Positions 28,236 to 37,104 of a stretch of DNA of 55,758 nt are shown in pieces. A program made the translations under genes and the position numbers. The notes below the pieces were generated by a model that was given only the letters and a program-made list of their open reading frames with translations, made no database searches and had not been told where the DNA came from. The stretch comes from Mesorhizobium sp. STM 4661. GTDB lineage: Bacteria; Pseudomonadota; Alphaproteobacteria; Rhizobiales; Rhizobiaceae. The first letter of the stretch is position 1. Each line of letters starts with the position of its first letter. The stretch covers positions 1-55,758 of the forward strand of contig NZ_CAAF010000045.1 in assembly GCF_000359125.1 (NCBI RefSeq), in the 5' to 3' direction.

Positions 28236-28654
28236 GCCACGCCGATTCCTCGTAAATGCTGCCCCTGTGGCCGACCTTGAACAGGTCCTGGACTCTGACG
28301 TCTTCAACGACGGGCCAAATTCGCGTCGAATATCGCCGCCGCGGCTATTCGGTTGGAAGTCTAAGGTCCGATCCCTGACCTGGAGCAAACCGTCGACCCT
28401 GTGCTCCATGGACACAGTTACTGCGGGCGCGCCGCAGAAAATGGGCGAATTGATCAGGGTTCCATTCCACTTGTCGTCCCGACACCTTGCTGGGCTGAAA
28501 GTTCGTGAGAGGTTAGCCACGCAGCCAGTCGTCCACTTTGATCAGAGGAGCCGGGGACTCTCTACGCAACATGTTGTTCTCCATTCCCACACCTTTCCTG
28601 ACGTTTATGCGCGAGCTGGTTCTCTCAGAACGGAACACACCGGTTAGGAGACCA
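28236..28654. other. No gene recognised
   Basis: About 420 bases between the nifX relic and the NifA promoter repeat. It would be transcribed as a leader of the DUF683-fdxB-exoX unit. No motif seen. Confidence 0.45.
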
Positions 28655-28712
28655 TCAAAGTCTTGCGTGTTCTCATGCGATCAGCCCTCACTCAGTATTG
28701 CCGATCTCAACC

Positions 28713-28728
28713 AGCAAACGTCATGCCA
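28713..28728 (-). promoter_or_regulatory. Sigma-54 promoter of the DUF683-fdxB-exoX unit
   Basis: Minus-strand TGGCATGACGTTTGCT: GG and GC are 10 bases apart, the -12 element is perfect and the -24 element has one mismatch (CATG for CACG). Confidence 0.8.
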
Positions 28729-28820
28729 GCGCGTTGCCTGCAGTAAATGCATGATTTCGCCTGGAAACCTTACAAGCCCAAGACGGCCGGTTGTTTTGAA
28801 CCCGACATGTTTTCTGCCGC

Positions 28821-28836
28821 TGTCAGCTTTTGGACA
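28821..28836. promoter_or_regulatory. NifA upstream activator site, copy 1
   Basis: TGTCAGCTTTTGGACA is an exact TGT-N10-ACA site, 93 bases upstream of the -24 element at 28728. Confidence 0.8.
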
Positions 28837-28925
28837 CGCATCATGCGTCAGACGCTTGAGGGCGAATCCGCTTGGCTATCTGCCCTGCGGTAATGTTGGC
28901 GTCGGCTCATCTAGCATCATTCGCC

Positions 28926-29271
28926 GCCGGCGAAGCGCGGGCGCGCATAGCTAGGCCGACCCAGCGCCCCGAACCGCATGACCTTCTTGATCGGCTGGCT
29001 ACAGGTCGGAAATTCCGCGATTCCGAAAAAGTTGGTCAGCGCAGTGCAGCCCGCTCGGCATTTGGCGCACGAACGGCAAGCGCTCGAAAGCTGTCAACCG
29101 AGCGATCCTCCAGGGCGCGGGCCGGCGTCTCGACGATATGTTGGTTAAGCCCGGCCAGTGTTTGTGCCTATGGTCTGGGAGTGGCCTTCGGGCAGCCAGT
29201 GGTAGCGAGTAAAGCTTCGGCATCCTCGGCTTTGATTGCCGCCCAAATCTGGTCGAAATCACGATAGGCTA
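28926..29271. other. Region after the cupin-MetRS gene; possible relic
   Basis: On the minus strand, a frame just after the cupin-MetRS stop reads RDFDQIWAAIKAEDAEALLA and, after one in-frame stop, ALEDRSVDSFRALAVRAPNA. The codon use looks coding but there is no good start and I recognise no family. It may be the ruin of one more cluster gene. Confidence 0.35.
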
Positions 29272-31272
29272 TTATGCCTCCTCCTCATTGAGAACAGGAA
29301 GCTCTGCTCTGGTGTAGAAGCCTAGCACGGGTCCGAGATCAAAGGTCGTTCCTGGCGCAAGGCGCCGGACGGACGTGGGCCATGTTTCGGTCGAGACGCC
29401 ATCGATAGCTCGCGCCAGCGTGCTGGCGAATCGGGGCATCAGCGGTGCGAGTGTCTGCGCCAGGATCGCAGCGGCCGTCGTCTGAAGGGCGAGCGAAGTC
29501 CGGGTGCGGGCGGGATAGAGACGTCGCGCCGCTGTATAGTCTTGCGCCTGTCGGTAGACTACACAATCGCTCACAAAATCGCAGGCCTGCGCGGCCGCGC
29601 GCCGGACCGAGAAGCCATCGTCCGAATAGGCGCGTTCCATCGCCGCGCGATGGATCTCTATCCGAGCAAAGAAAGCGCGATCGGCGGGAGCCCAGTCGCC
29701 TGCATCGGGCACACAGCCGCCAAAGTCCTGCTTGATTTCCCGGTGCAGCGCATCAAGCCAATTCAGCCAGATCCCTCGGAACACCTCGTTCTCGGTGCGG
29801 CGTAGCGTGTCCAGCGTGAAGTTCGTTCGCTCACCTTCCGGGCGTGTCAGGCCCAAATGAAGACGGACGACATCGACTGTCTTTGGGCCCAGAACCTCTT
29901 TGCCCCAGACCGCATGACCGCGGCTGGTCGAGAACTTCTGGCCGTCGAGCAGGTAGAACTCGTTCACATGATACCGGATGCACGGGGTCCAGTGGGAGAA
30001 GACCTCAGCATAAAGCGCCGGATAAAGCAGGGCGTGATAGAAGGAATTATCGAAGCCGAAGAAATGGACAATCTGCCAGTCATTGCTGGGCAGGGCCGCA
30101 TTCCAGTCTCGACCGAGCGATGTAGCTAACGCCTGGATGTTGTAAAGAAAACCAAACGCCATCTCTGGCCAGACCCAGATCACCTGCCCCGGGAGCCCCT
30201 CGGCTGGCAGGCCCCAGTCCGAGGGGTGGGTGATGGGCACGGAAAAGTCGCCACGTTGGCGTAGACGCGCGAAGAGGTCCATGATCCGAACGGGGGCGCC
30301 CGACGCCCTTAAATGCCGGTCGATATTGTCGTAGCACCGTTCCAGCGCAAGTTCGGGACGGCGCACGGAGCCGACCACCGGCGCCTCGGCCGAGTGCCGC
30401 GACCGGACTGCATCTAGGTCGTGGCATAGGTTCGGTGCGCCGCATTCCTCGCAGATGTTGCCACCAGCGGAGCTGCCGCAATCGGGGCAGAGGCCGCTTA
30501 TATCCGGCTCGTAAAGGTAGTCGCCTGTCACAGCATCGAAGAGCGCAGGGCTCTGGCGCAGATCTACCGCCGTGCTGCTCAGAAGACTACCGAAACACGC
30601 GGCTTGAAACTCTGCATAAGCGCTATCGCCCAAAGTCGGGAGGAAGCTGTGGACCTCACAGTCGAGAAGCGCAAGCGTGGCTCGAATCTCATGGGCGTAG
30701 TGGCGCGCCACCTTTGCGGGCGTCGATTGCTCGGCATCGGCTCGCGTGGCCACGTAGCTCTGGCAATCGTCGCTTCCAGTCAGGTGATAGGCTTCGACCC
30801 CTTTCATGCGCAGGAAACGCGTGTAGACATCGGCGCCAAGATAAGGGCCAGAAAGATGCCCCAGATGCAGATCGCCATTAGGCGTCGGCGGCGTGGAGAA
30901 GACGAAGATCGGCCCGCGGGGAATCGCGACCTGTGCAGCAGCTGCGAGGGCGGCCTTGCCGTCGCGCCAGTAGACATCGACGAAGTTTAGGTTTTCGACC
31001 CCATCGTTGTGCAGCACATGCGCTTCAAAAGGATGGAACAGAACGACATCGCCGGTTGCGACCGAGCTTTCCCCAAGGTCGGTCCTGACCTTGCCCGCTC
31101 CAGACAGGACCACGAAGGCCTCGATTTCGTCGTGCCGATGGGGCTCGGATGTGACGCCTGGTGCCACCTTGCCAAATGAAAACCCGGTGCCCGCGCTTCC
31201 CGTCCCAAGCGTAGCCATGTCGATGCCGAACGCCCGCGACAGCTCCGTTCGAGAAAACGTGGATTTGCGCAT
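29272..31272 (-). CDS. Cupin-MetRS-like fusion, probable hydrazine synthetase
   Basis: A 666-residue two-domain enzyme. Residues about 1-105 are a cupin with metal ligands His45, His47, Glu51 and His85. Residues about 120-650 are a class I aminoacyl-tRNA synthetase domain of the MetRS type: HLGH (136-139) for HIGH, a four-Cys zinc knuckle (262, 265, 274, 277) and KFSTS (446-450) for KMSKS. This architecture is that of Spb40 and Tri28, in which the MetRS-like part activates an amino acid, joins it to an N-hydroxylated lysine, and the cupin rearranges the ester to an N-N bond. The start at 31272 has GAGG seven bases upstream; an upstream frame extension lacks a ribosome site. An N-hydroxylase gene lies 1.9 kb upstream on the same strand. 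A housekeeping MetRS is unlikely. Confidence 0.85.
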   Translation of the reverse strand: MRKSTFSRTELSRAFGIDMATLGTGSAGTGFSFGKVAPGVTSEPHRHDEIEAFVVLSGAGKVRTDLGESSVATGDVVLFHPFEAHVLHNDGVENLNFVDVYWRDGKAALAAAAQVAIPRGPIFVFSTPPTPNGDLHLGHLSGPYLGADVYTRFLRMKGVEAYHLTGSDDCQSYVATRADAEQSTPAKVARHYAHEIRATLALLDCEVHSFLPTLGDSAYAEFQAACFGSLLSSTAVDLRQSPALFDAVTGDYLYEPDISGLCPDCGSSAGGNICEECGAPNLCHDLDAVRSRHSAEAPVVGSVRRPELALERCYDNIDRHLRASGAPVRIMDLFARLRQRGDFSVPITHPSDWGLPAEGLPGQVIWVWPEMAFGFLYNIQALATSLGRDWNAALPSNDWQIVHFFGFDNSFYHALLYPALYAEVFSHWTPCIRYHVNEFYLLDGQKFSTSRGHAVWGKEVLGPKTVDVVRLHLGLTRPEGERTNFTLDTLRRTENEVFRGIWLNWLDALHREIKQDFGGCVPDAGDWAPADRAFFARIEIHRAAMERAYSDDGFSVRRAAAQACDFVSDCVVYRQAQDYTAARRLYPARTRTSLALQTTAAAILAQTLAPLMPRFASTLARAIDGVSTETWPTSVRRLAPGTTFDLGPVLGFYTRAELPVLNEEEA

Positions 31273-31599
31273 GACGAACCTCAGCTGTTGAAGCAGTGGT
31301 ATCTTCGGCTGCCAACGCAACAGGCTCTGCTGCAAGTTGCGAAGAGAGGCGGTAGCCCGACACGTTGGCCGGCTCCGTCAGAATAATCCGGCTCTGGGGC
31401 CCAGGCGGGCGACGACGAGCACCAGTGGGGCTCTAGGCGTTACAGAAGACCCCCGGCGACACCTGCACAATCGACATACCGAAGTGTTGTAACGGACTGC
31501 GGGCGGGGTCCAGTAGCCGGCAATCAGAACGTCCTGCTCTGCGCGCATTTTTTAGCGGTCGATCAGTTTCGTGTGCAAGCCTCGCCTGGTTCCGTGAGC
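31273..31599. other. Gap between PhyH-like and cupin-MetRS genes
   Basis: About 330 bases, unusually long for one operon. No promoter of the -24/-12 type and no clear hairpin was found. Confidence 0.45.
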
Positions 31600-32379
31600 T
31601 CAATCCCGATAGAAAATGCCGTTTGGGGGCTTGAGGTTGTCGAGATCGGCCACTTTGCCCTCTGGCGGATTAAGGGCGCGCTTAAGCACGTTATATTCAG
31701 CGCGGGTCGGTCCACCGGTTGAAGCACGCTGGAACACCAAGTAGAGTGTCCGCCGAGAACGATTGCTTTTGTTCGGTTGTGAGTAGTGCGGTGCGTAATC
31801 GTCGAAGATGAAGACGTCTCCAGCCTTCCATACTATGGGCTCCCAGGAAAACCTTTCGGCAACTTCAGGATCGATCACCCCGCCGGCATCCATGGGAAAT
31901 ACCCCCTTCTTGTGGTTGCCGGGACTGAAGAAAAGGCCGCCGTTGTCCGGGTCGGAGTCGTCAATGGCTATGGCAACGACCGCATGAACCATCCGGTCGG
32001 GCAGCCTGTGTGGAATGTGATAAATGTCCTGATGCGGGCGATAGCCGCCGGTATCGGGATAGTGGAAAATCAGCAATTCCTTGAGCCTGCGCGAATCTTC
32101 GCCAAGCAAATCCTCGACCGCAGACTTGATGCGCTGATCTTCTAGGAGGAGACGACGCAATGGGTCATGGAAGTCGAGAAAATTCTCGACCTTGGAGATG
32201 ATCTTCCGATTGTCCGTCGTTTTCTCGAACCACATGAGCCATTTATCGTCGCTGACATCCCAGCGTGATATGTCTTCAACAGATCTGGAAATACCTTCCA
32301 GAGTCGCGGGATCGAAGAACCTCTCGAGCCTGACGTATCCGTCTTTCTTCCACTTTTCTCTTTGTGCATCGGTCAACAT
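31600..32379 (-). CDS. Phytanoyl-CoA dioxygenase (PhyH)-family oxygenase
   Basis: A 259-residue non-haem Fe(II)/2OG enzyme. The iron ligands are His and Asp in YRPHQDIYHIP and the distal His in DDYAPHYSQ; the Arg that binds 2-oxoglutarate is in SNRSRRTLYLVF. AGGAGG lies eight bases before the ATG at 32379, which decides this start over a TTG further upstream. The bacterial family hydroxylates amino acids and natural product intermediates. It sits between the N-hydroxylase and cupin-MetRS genes, so it may tailor the hydrazine product or its precursor. Confidence 0.87.
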   Translation of the reverse strand: MLTDAQREKWKKDGYVRLERFFDPATLEGISRSVEDISRWDVSDDKWLMWFEKTTDNRKIISKVENFLDFHDPLRRLLLEDQRIKSAVEDLLGEDSRRLKELLIFHYPDTGGYRPHQDIYHIPHRLPDRMVHAVVAIAIDDSDPDNGGLFFSPGNHKKGVFPMDAGGVIDPEVAERFSWEPIVWKAGDVFIFDDYAPHYSQPNKSNRSRRTLYLVFQRASTGGPTRAEYNVLKRALNPPEGKVADLDNLKPPNGIFYRD

Positions 32380-32424
32380 GCGAAAAGCCTCCTGTTGGAA
32401 AGAGTGGTTGGTCAAACATTCCGG

Positions 32425-33129
32425 TTAGAGGCAGTCGGGCGCCGTCAGGGTGTGGGCCCACGGAGACGATACTCCACGGCATGCAGACGGCGACGCAAAG
32501 TGCGTTCCGCTCCGGGTGGATTGCAAGGCTTTGTTGTCCCTCCTCAATGGAGAGATCGCCCAGGCCCGTAAAGATCTATCGATCCGGTACGTCTGCATAG
32601 TAGTCACGGCCGAGCATGCTGTTGATGGTGCGACTGCCCGATAAGAGACGCAACGCAAGTCGTGCGCCGCGAAAATTTTTGCGACAAGTTCCCGTTCCGG
32701 TCGGGCGATCAGGGAGGCACGTCGCTGGCATCGGGTCCATCGATGCTCCAAAAACGAGTATTGTCCGCACAAGTTCGGCGCTAGACTGCCCATCCGAGGC
32801 CAAGCCGGGTCCTCGGGTTCCCTAAGCTGGTCCCGATCAATTACCTCACCCGGTCCAGCCACCACACGCATCGCTACGGGCGGGAGGCCTCCGCTAACGG
32901 CCGACGCAGCCATGGCCACTAGGGCCACTGGGCACTTTCGAGTGAGCGACCTTGTACGGTTTCGACGACCGTGGGGCAAATTCTCGCCCGCAGAATTAAG
33001 CGATGCGCCCATAGGTCCAAGGGCATGTTCAGTCACGATGAGTTCGGAGCGGGCTCCGGACTGCGCCGCAGCGGAGGCGGACATCATTCCTTGGATGCCA
33101 CCGCCGATGATCAGTAGTCGCTGAGTCAT
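32425..33129 (-). pseudogene. FAD-dependent oxidoreductase, probably broken
   Basis: The frame starts [20 protein letters not shown], a dinucleotide-binding fold of the amino-acid-oxidase type, and its ATG overlaps the stop of the N-hydroxylase gene (ATGA). After about 50 codons the sequence no longer looks like a flavoprotein. Part of it (GGLPPVAMRVVAGPGEV) matches a dispersed intergenic sequence at about 41120-41185 rather than a protein family. Other minus-strand frames downstream show no clear FAD-enzyme C-terminus. In triacsin-type hydrazine cassettes a FAD-dependent amino-acid-oxidase-like enzyme is the third gene, so this may be its damaged relative. Product of 234 residues if translated, too short for the family. 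Confidence 0.55.
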
Positions 33130-34616
33130 ATCCCGCTGCCCATTTCTTCGGCTACCGGGTCGGGCCAGCTCTCGACGGTGGTACGGCTGATAAAGCCAAG
33201 ATGCTCAGGGTTCGCGCACGGCGCGCGCTGTAGAAGGCTGTCAAGAATGCGGCGAGCTCGCCAGGCCAGCAGGCTTAGGTTCGGATCGGCCAGCCCGCGC
33301 TGCCCGGGATTGGCGTTCTGTACGAAGATGCGTCTGTCACGCGGTCCGTCCCAGCACACCGAAAAATCCGCGTTGATGACCAACTCATTGTCGGTCTGTT
33401 GCAGCCGATCCGCCACCGGTTCCAAAAAGCTTGGCACGGCGTTCTCGTAACCGGTGGCCAGGATGACGATGTCGGCCGTGACTTCTTCGACGTCGCCCAA
33501 GCCGCGCTGCAGCGTCAAGTTGTGACCCGCGCCGGCGTTGATGCAGCGCGAAACGTTGCAACCCGGCCGCAGTGCGATGTCACATAGGTCTGGCTCAAGA
33601 AATTCGTGGCGATACAGCGCCTGGTAGACGGCGCGCAAAGTGCGATCCGAAATACCATCCGAGGCGAGCACGAAACGCCGCAGGAACAGCTTGCGCTGCG
33701 GCTCGCTCATTGCCGCGAAACGATCCGAAAAACAGGGCATGAACAACTCGTTTGTGAACGGGCTGTTGTCGAGGGGCAGGTAGTTTTCGCGCTGCGAGAC
33801 CCAGGTGATCGAGGCAGGCCGCCGTTCTCTTGGCCCACCGACCAAATGCAACAGCACCTCGGCTCCCGACTGGCCTCCACCAACGACGCAAACATGTTTT
33901 TGCCGCACCTCAGGATGGATGTGCAGCAAATCGGATGAATGGAACAGGTTGCGTCCGATCCAGCCCTGAAATTGAGGTGGAATCCACGCTTGCTTGCCGA
34001 TGCCGACCACCAGGTCTCTGGCACTAAGCACCGCGTCGTCCGTCCGCACCCGAAACTCGCCATCATAGCGTATTTCGCGGACGGTCTCGCCGCCGCGCAC
34101 AAGTGGGTTCCTGCGGAACGCCCAGTTCAGGTATTGCTCGAACTCAGCCCTGAGCACAGCATCGAACTGTGCATTCAGGAAGTGGTACAGACGCCCGTTC
34201 TCGTGCAGGTAGTTTATGAAAGTGTAGGCGGATCGCGGATTCACCAGCGTTACCAGATCCTTGACGTGGCTGACCTGGAGTTCTGAAGAGTCGAATGCGC
34301 TGCCTGGATGCCAGCGGAAGTCAACTTGCCGATCCAAGAACAATGCCCCGTGCCCGATTTGCTCGTGTATCTGACACGCAAGGCTCAAATTGGACGGGCC
34401 AGCACCGATCCCAATGCAAGAGAGATCCAGTTGTCCTGCTCCTGCTGACGCCTCCCAATCAGGCGCTATATGCGGCGAATGTCGGCCATGGCCGCTGGGC
34501 TTGCCCTTCCCGCACGCATCGTCGACACCGCAGGACTTGCAACAGTTTGTCCGCGCGTTCGTAGTATGGGGTGTGACGCCCGCGGATCCCGGCTCCGTGA
34601 TGAGATCGGCACTCAT
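33126..34616 (-). CDS. Lysine/ornithine N-monooxygenase (N-hydroxylase)
   Basis: A 496-residue FAD/NADPH enzyme of the IucD/SidA/PvdA family that hydroxylates a side-chain amine. Visible motifs are the FAD site GIGAGPSN (69-76), the NADPH site [14 protein letters not shown] and the C-terminal ATGYE. The core starts near residue 62; before it is an unusual 60-residue extension with a Cys cluster (CC-X2-C-X5-C at 25-35). It is the first gene after a NifA/sigma-54-type promoter and overlaps the next gene by four bases. With the cupin-MetRS fusion downstream it matches the Spb38/Tri26 type, which supplies N6-hydroxylysine for N-N bond formation, rather than a siderophore pathway; no siderophore synthetase is in the window. 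Confidence 0.88.
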   Translation of the reverse strand: MSADLITEPGSAGVTPHTTNARTNCCKSCGVDDACGKGKPSGHGRHSPHIAPDWEASAGAGQLDLSCIGIGAGPSNLSLACQIHEQIGHGALFLDRQVDFRWHPGSAFDSSELQVSHVKDLVTLVNPRSAYTFINYLHENGRLYHFLNAQFDAVLRAEFEQYLNWAFRRNPLVRGGETVREIRYDGEFRVRTDDAVLSARDLVVGIGKQAWIPPQFQGWIGRNLFHSSDLLHIHPEVRQKHVCVVGGGQSGAEVLLHLVGGPRERRPASITWVSQRENYLPLDNSPFTNELFMPCFSDRFAAMSEPQRKLFLRRFVLASDGISDRTLRAVYQALYRHEFLEPDLCDIALRPGCNVSRCINAGAGHNLTLQRGLGDVEEVTADIVILATGYENAVPSFLEPVADRLQQTDNELVINADFSVCWDGPRDRRIFVQNANPGQRGLADPNLSLLAWRARRILDSLLQRAPCANPEHLGFISRTTVESWPDPVAEEMGSGI

Positions 34617-34861
34617 GCCGGCGATATGTTGCGCGTGGCTGGCATCGAGAATCCCGCCTCGATGACCCCCGCGTGGTCAGTGACATGCTTTCGCAGCCTA
34701 TCCCTCATTGCAATTGGGCTCAGTTGCCCGCCTCGACCGTGATGAGCCGACCTTCGGCCTGCTTGGCGGCCAGCGAGGGCGCGGTCATGAGTGCGGCGAC
34801 AGCATTTTCCCGTGGGTTTGATCATAGAAGACATCCGATGCTGCGTTCGGGAGGGTCCCAT

Positions 34862-34876
34862 GCATCGAACGTGCCA
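34862..34876 (-). promoter_or_regulatory. Sigma-54 promoter of the hydrazine-type cluster
   Basis: Minus-strand TGGCACGTTCGATGC has a perfect -24 element and GG and GC 10 bases apart; the -12 element has one mismatch (ATGC). It reads toward the N-hydroxylase gene, 245 bases away. Confidence 0.75.
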
Positions 34877-34918
34877 GAGCAAAACATGAGCAAAGCAACG
34901 GAAGGAGGTTTGCGATCC

Positions 34919-34934
34919 TGTCGAGTATCCGACA
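34919..34934. promoter_or_regulatory. NifA upstream activator site of the hydrazine-type cluster
   Basis: TGTCGAGTATCCGACA is an exact TGT-N10-ACA site 43 bases upstream of the -24 element. The flank (TCCGACATTGAGG) resembles the iscN sites at 20155. Confidence 0.75.
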
Positions 34935-34989
34935 TTGAGGCCGAAACCTTGCACCGGCTGCGCAAAGCCACGTGCAGTCTCCCTCGGGA

Positions 34990-35700
34990 CCGGGAATACA
35001 CCGCCAATGCCGATACGCTCGGCACGCTGCTGCTGCCGAGCGATCCGCATTCTTCGTCTCGAGAAAGAAACGCGGTTCTACCAGGCGTCAACTTCCGAAC
35101 TCTTTGGTTCGGTCGAGGGCATCCCGCAGCAGGAGAGCACTCCGTTTTATCCACGCTCGACCTATGCGGTGGCGAAGCTCTACGGCTACTGGATCACCAT
35201 GAACTACCGCGAGGTATACGGGCTCTATGGCATCCTGTTCAATCACGAAGGGCCGACGCGCGGCGAAACTTTCATCATGCGCAAGGTGACGCGTGCGGTG
35301 GCTCGATCATGGCCGGCAAACGGGACTGTCTCTATCTCGGAAACCTGGAAGCAAAGCGCGACCGGGGCTCGGCCCGCGCCTATGTCGAGGGCATGTGGCG
35401 CATCTTGCAGCATCAACCTGACGATTTCGTGCTGGCAACCGGCGAGACACACACGGTCCGCACCTTTGTCGGGGCTTGCCGTCAGGCGAGTCGAAAAGGA
35501 GATCGCCTGGGAGGGCGAAGGCGTTGACGAGGTGGGCCGTGAACGCATGAGTAATCAAGCGCTGATCCGGATCGACAAACGCTGTTTCGGGCCAATCGAG
35601 GTTGACCTGCTGATCGGCGATGCCTCCAAGGCAGCCGACAAAACTCGATTGGAAGCCGAAGACCACTTTCGATGAGTTCGTCTCGGAAATGGTCGGGGCT
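34990..35700 (+). pseudogene. GDP-mannose 4,6-dehydratase relic (noeL-like)
   Basis: Pieces in several frames are [52 protein letters not shown] and [20 protein letters not shown]. They include the active-site STSE and the YxxxK pair. The N-terminal Rossmann part is missing and at least three frameshifts occur. The C-terminal part (DLLIGDASKA) is in yet another frame. In rhizobia this enzyme (NoeL) supplies GDP-fucose for Nod factor decoration; the gene is dead here. Confidence 0.85.
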
Positions 35701-35817
35701 GACTGCCGCGCCTACGGGATCGTGTTAGCGTGACGTGAAAACACGATGACTTCGCGGGCATGTGCATCTTGCCGTTCAGGGACGTCGGCATTTCAGGCCC
35801 GCCGCGGTCAGCCGGCG

Positions 35818-36696
35818 TCAGTCAGTTCTATCGTTTGGATCGGCAAACTCACACATCCTGCAAAGCAGAAAACCAGCCGCTCCATTCATGCGATCGACGA
35901 TTTCGCAAAAAACTGGGCTTTTAAAGAGATCGCCATATTCGTCGCATAGAAGGTTGCCCAATACGTGACGCCGCTCAAAATCCATGGAGCAGAGCGTGAC
36001 CTCGCCGTTTGGAAGGAGTACATTCCGATACTGCCGTTCGTCCACGCATATCAGCGCTCCGACGACTGGCTGCCGTGGTTCTACAATCTTAGGGTCTACG
36101 CTTCCACCCCTGCTGCTCACCGGTCGCGCGCGAACTAGGGCTTGGGCAGGGATAATGTCGGCGATATCGGGATGGGGCTCACCCAAAACCACGAATCGGA
36201 TCGAAGGGATGTCGGCGTCGACGAGTTGACCAACCAAATCGCGATACTTGGCTCCGACAAGGCGGCTATTCATGTGGGCGCCATCATCAAAAACATGAAC
36301 CACGAATACCCCCAACCGCAGCGCCTGCAAGCGTTGTAGATCCTGCCCCTTCATTCCCACAAGCGTCGTGAAAATCCTGATGCCGTGGCCTTTGGCGGAA
36401 GCGTGCTCGACCATTTCGGTGCAATCCGGATTGAGCCATGGCTCAGAATACCCGGCAAAACTAATGTCGACGGAGGCTGGTACGCGCGCCAGACAGCGCT
36501 TGAAATCTCCAAGACTAAGATGCTTCGTATCAGATACCTTTCTTTGCCGGTCAGCGAACTTGTCCTGCGGACAATATGAACATCCCACGATGCATCCTGT
36601 GGTCGTCGTTATCTCCAAAACTCTGCCGGCTGGGATAGCAGAGCGCAGTTCCGGTAAAATCATTCGTTGTGACTCCCACTCGTCTTGGTCATGCAT
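35818..36696 (-). CDS. Radical SAM protein with SPASM-like C-terminus
   Basis: About 292 residues. The radical SAM cluster motif is CIVGCSYCPQ (CX4CX2C-type spacing, in the segment TTTTGCIVGCSYC; the usual three Cys are present). The C-terminal part has further Cys residues (LICVDERQYRN, VTLCSMDFERR, LLCRMCEFA), suggesting a SPASM-type auxiliary cluster. Such enzymes modify peptides or small molecules. The start is uncertain: ATG at 36696 or 36663; the frame is open to 36864. A NifA/sigma-54 promoter at 36997 reads toward it, so it may be nodule-induced. I do not recognise a named family. Confidence 0.8.
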   Translation of the reverse strand: MHDQDEWESQRMILPELRSAIPAGRVLEITTTTGCIVGCSYCPQDKFADRQRKVSDTKHLSLGDFKRCLARVPASVDISFAGYSEPWLNPDCTEMVEHASAKGHGIRIFTTLVGMKGQDLQRLQALRLGVFVVHVFDDGAHMNSRLVGAKYRDLVGQLVDADIPSIRFVVLGEPHPDIADIIPAQALVRARPVSSRGGSVDPKIVEPRQPVVGALICVDERQYRNVLLPNGEVTLCSMDFERRHVLGNLLCDEYGDLFKSPVFCEIVDRMNGAAGFLLCRMCEFADPNDRTD

Positions 36697-36873
36697 AACG
36701 TCCAGTATGGTGTCTTTGGCTTCATGACACCGACGGTCAAGACAGTCCGAATGAGCCCAGCCATCTCCGCCTTGGCAGCAGTCAACAGCCGGTTTCCTCA
36801 ATCGGCCGAGCGGACTATCAACGAACTTTGGGCGCATCGGCGCGGCAGGGCGGCGCAACCGCAAAGTCGCGCG

Positions 36874-36935
36874 TCAGCCGTTGCCAAGGGTGTAGCCGTG
36901 ACCGTTGAGCGAACGCGCCGCCGAGATGGCGCAGC
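36874..36935 (-). pseudogene. acdS: acdS 3'-end relic
   Basis: About 60 bases align with the end of acdS at 24488-24550, including the HLGGA codons and the final GYGY...NG plus stop region, with a small deletion. It lies between the NifA promoter copy 2 and the radical SAM gene on the same strand. Confidence 0.6.
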
Positions 36936-36996
36936 AGACCATCAATCGTCTCGCGTTCTTATGCGGTCAGCCCCGACTCAATATTGCCGCATCTCT

Positions 36997-37012
36997 AGCA
37001 AAGGCCGTGCCA
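36997..37012 (-). promoter_or_regulatory. Sigma-54 promoter toward the radical SAM gene
   Basis: Minus-strand TGGCACGGCCTTTGCT is a perfect match to TGGCACG-N4-TTGCW with GG and GC 10 bases apart. Confidence 0.9.
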
Positions 37013-37104
37013 GCGCGCTTAGCCGCGCAACTGCACGAGTAGGCTTCGAGAAACCTCACGCCCAAGGCGGCCGGTTGTTTTGGACCAGACATGTTTTTTG
37101 TCGC

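Larger units (their letters stand above)
28655..28925 (-). repeat. Dispersed repeat carrying a NifA/sigma-54 promoter, copy 1
   Basis: About 270 bases that align with 36938-37203 in the same orientation. Shared landmarks in order are CGATCAGCCCTCACTCAGTA, the -24/-12 sequence, GGCCGGTTGTTTT, the activator site TGTCAGCTTTTGGACA, and CTGCGGTAATGTTGGCGTCG. The two copies differ by scattered substitutions and small indels, so the duplication is not recent. Confidence 0.85.

Noticed and set aside
29272..31272. Housekeeping methionyl-tRNA synthetase
   Set aside because: The N-terminal cupin and the neighbouring N-hydroxylase point to a hydrazine-forming enzyme; a genuine MetRS would not carry a cupin.
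33126..34616. Siderophore biosynthesis cluster
   Set aside because: The N-hydroxylase could make a hydroxamate, but no NIS or NRPS synthetase, acyltransferase or receptor gene is present nearby.
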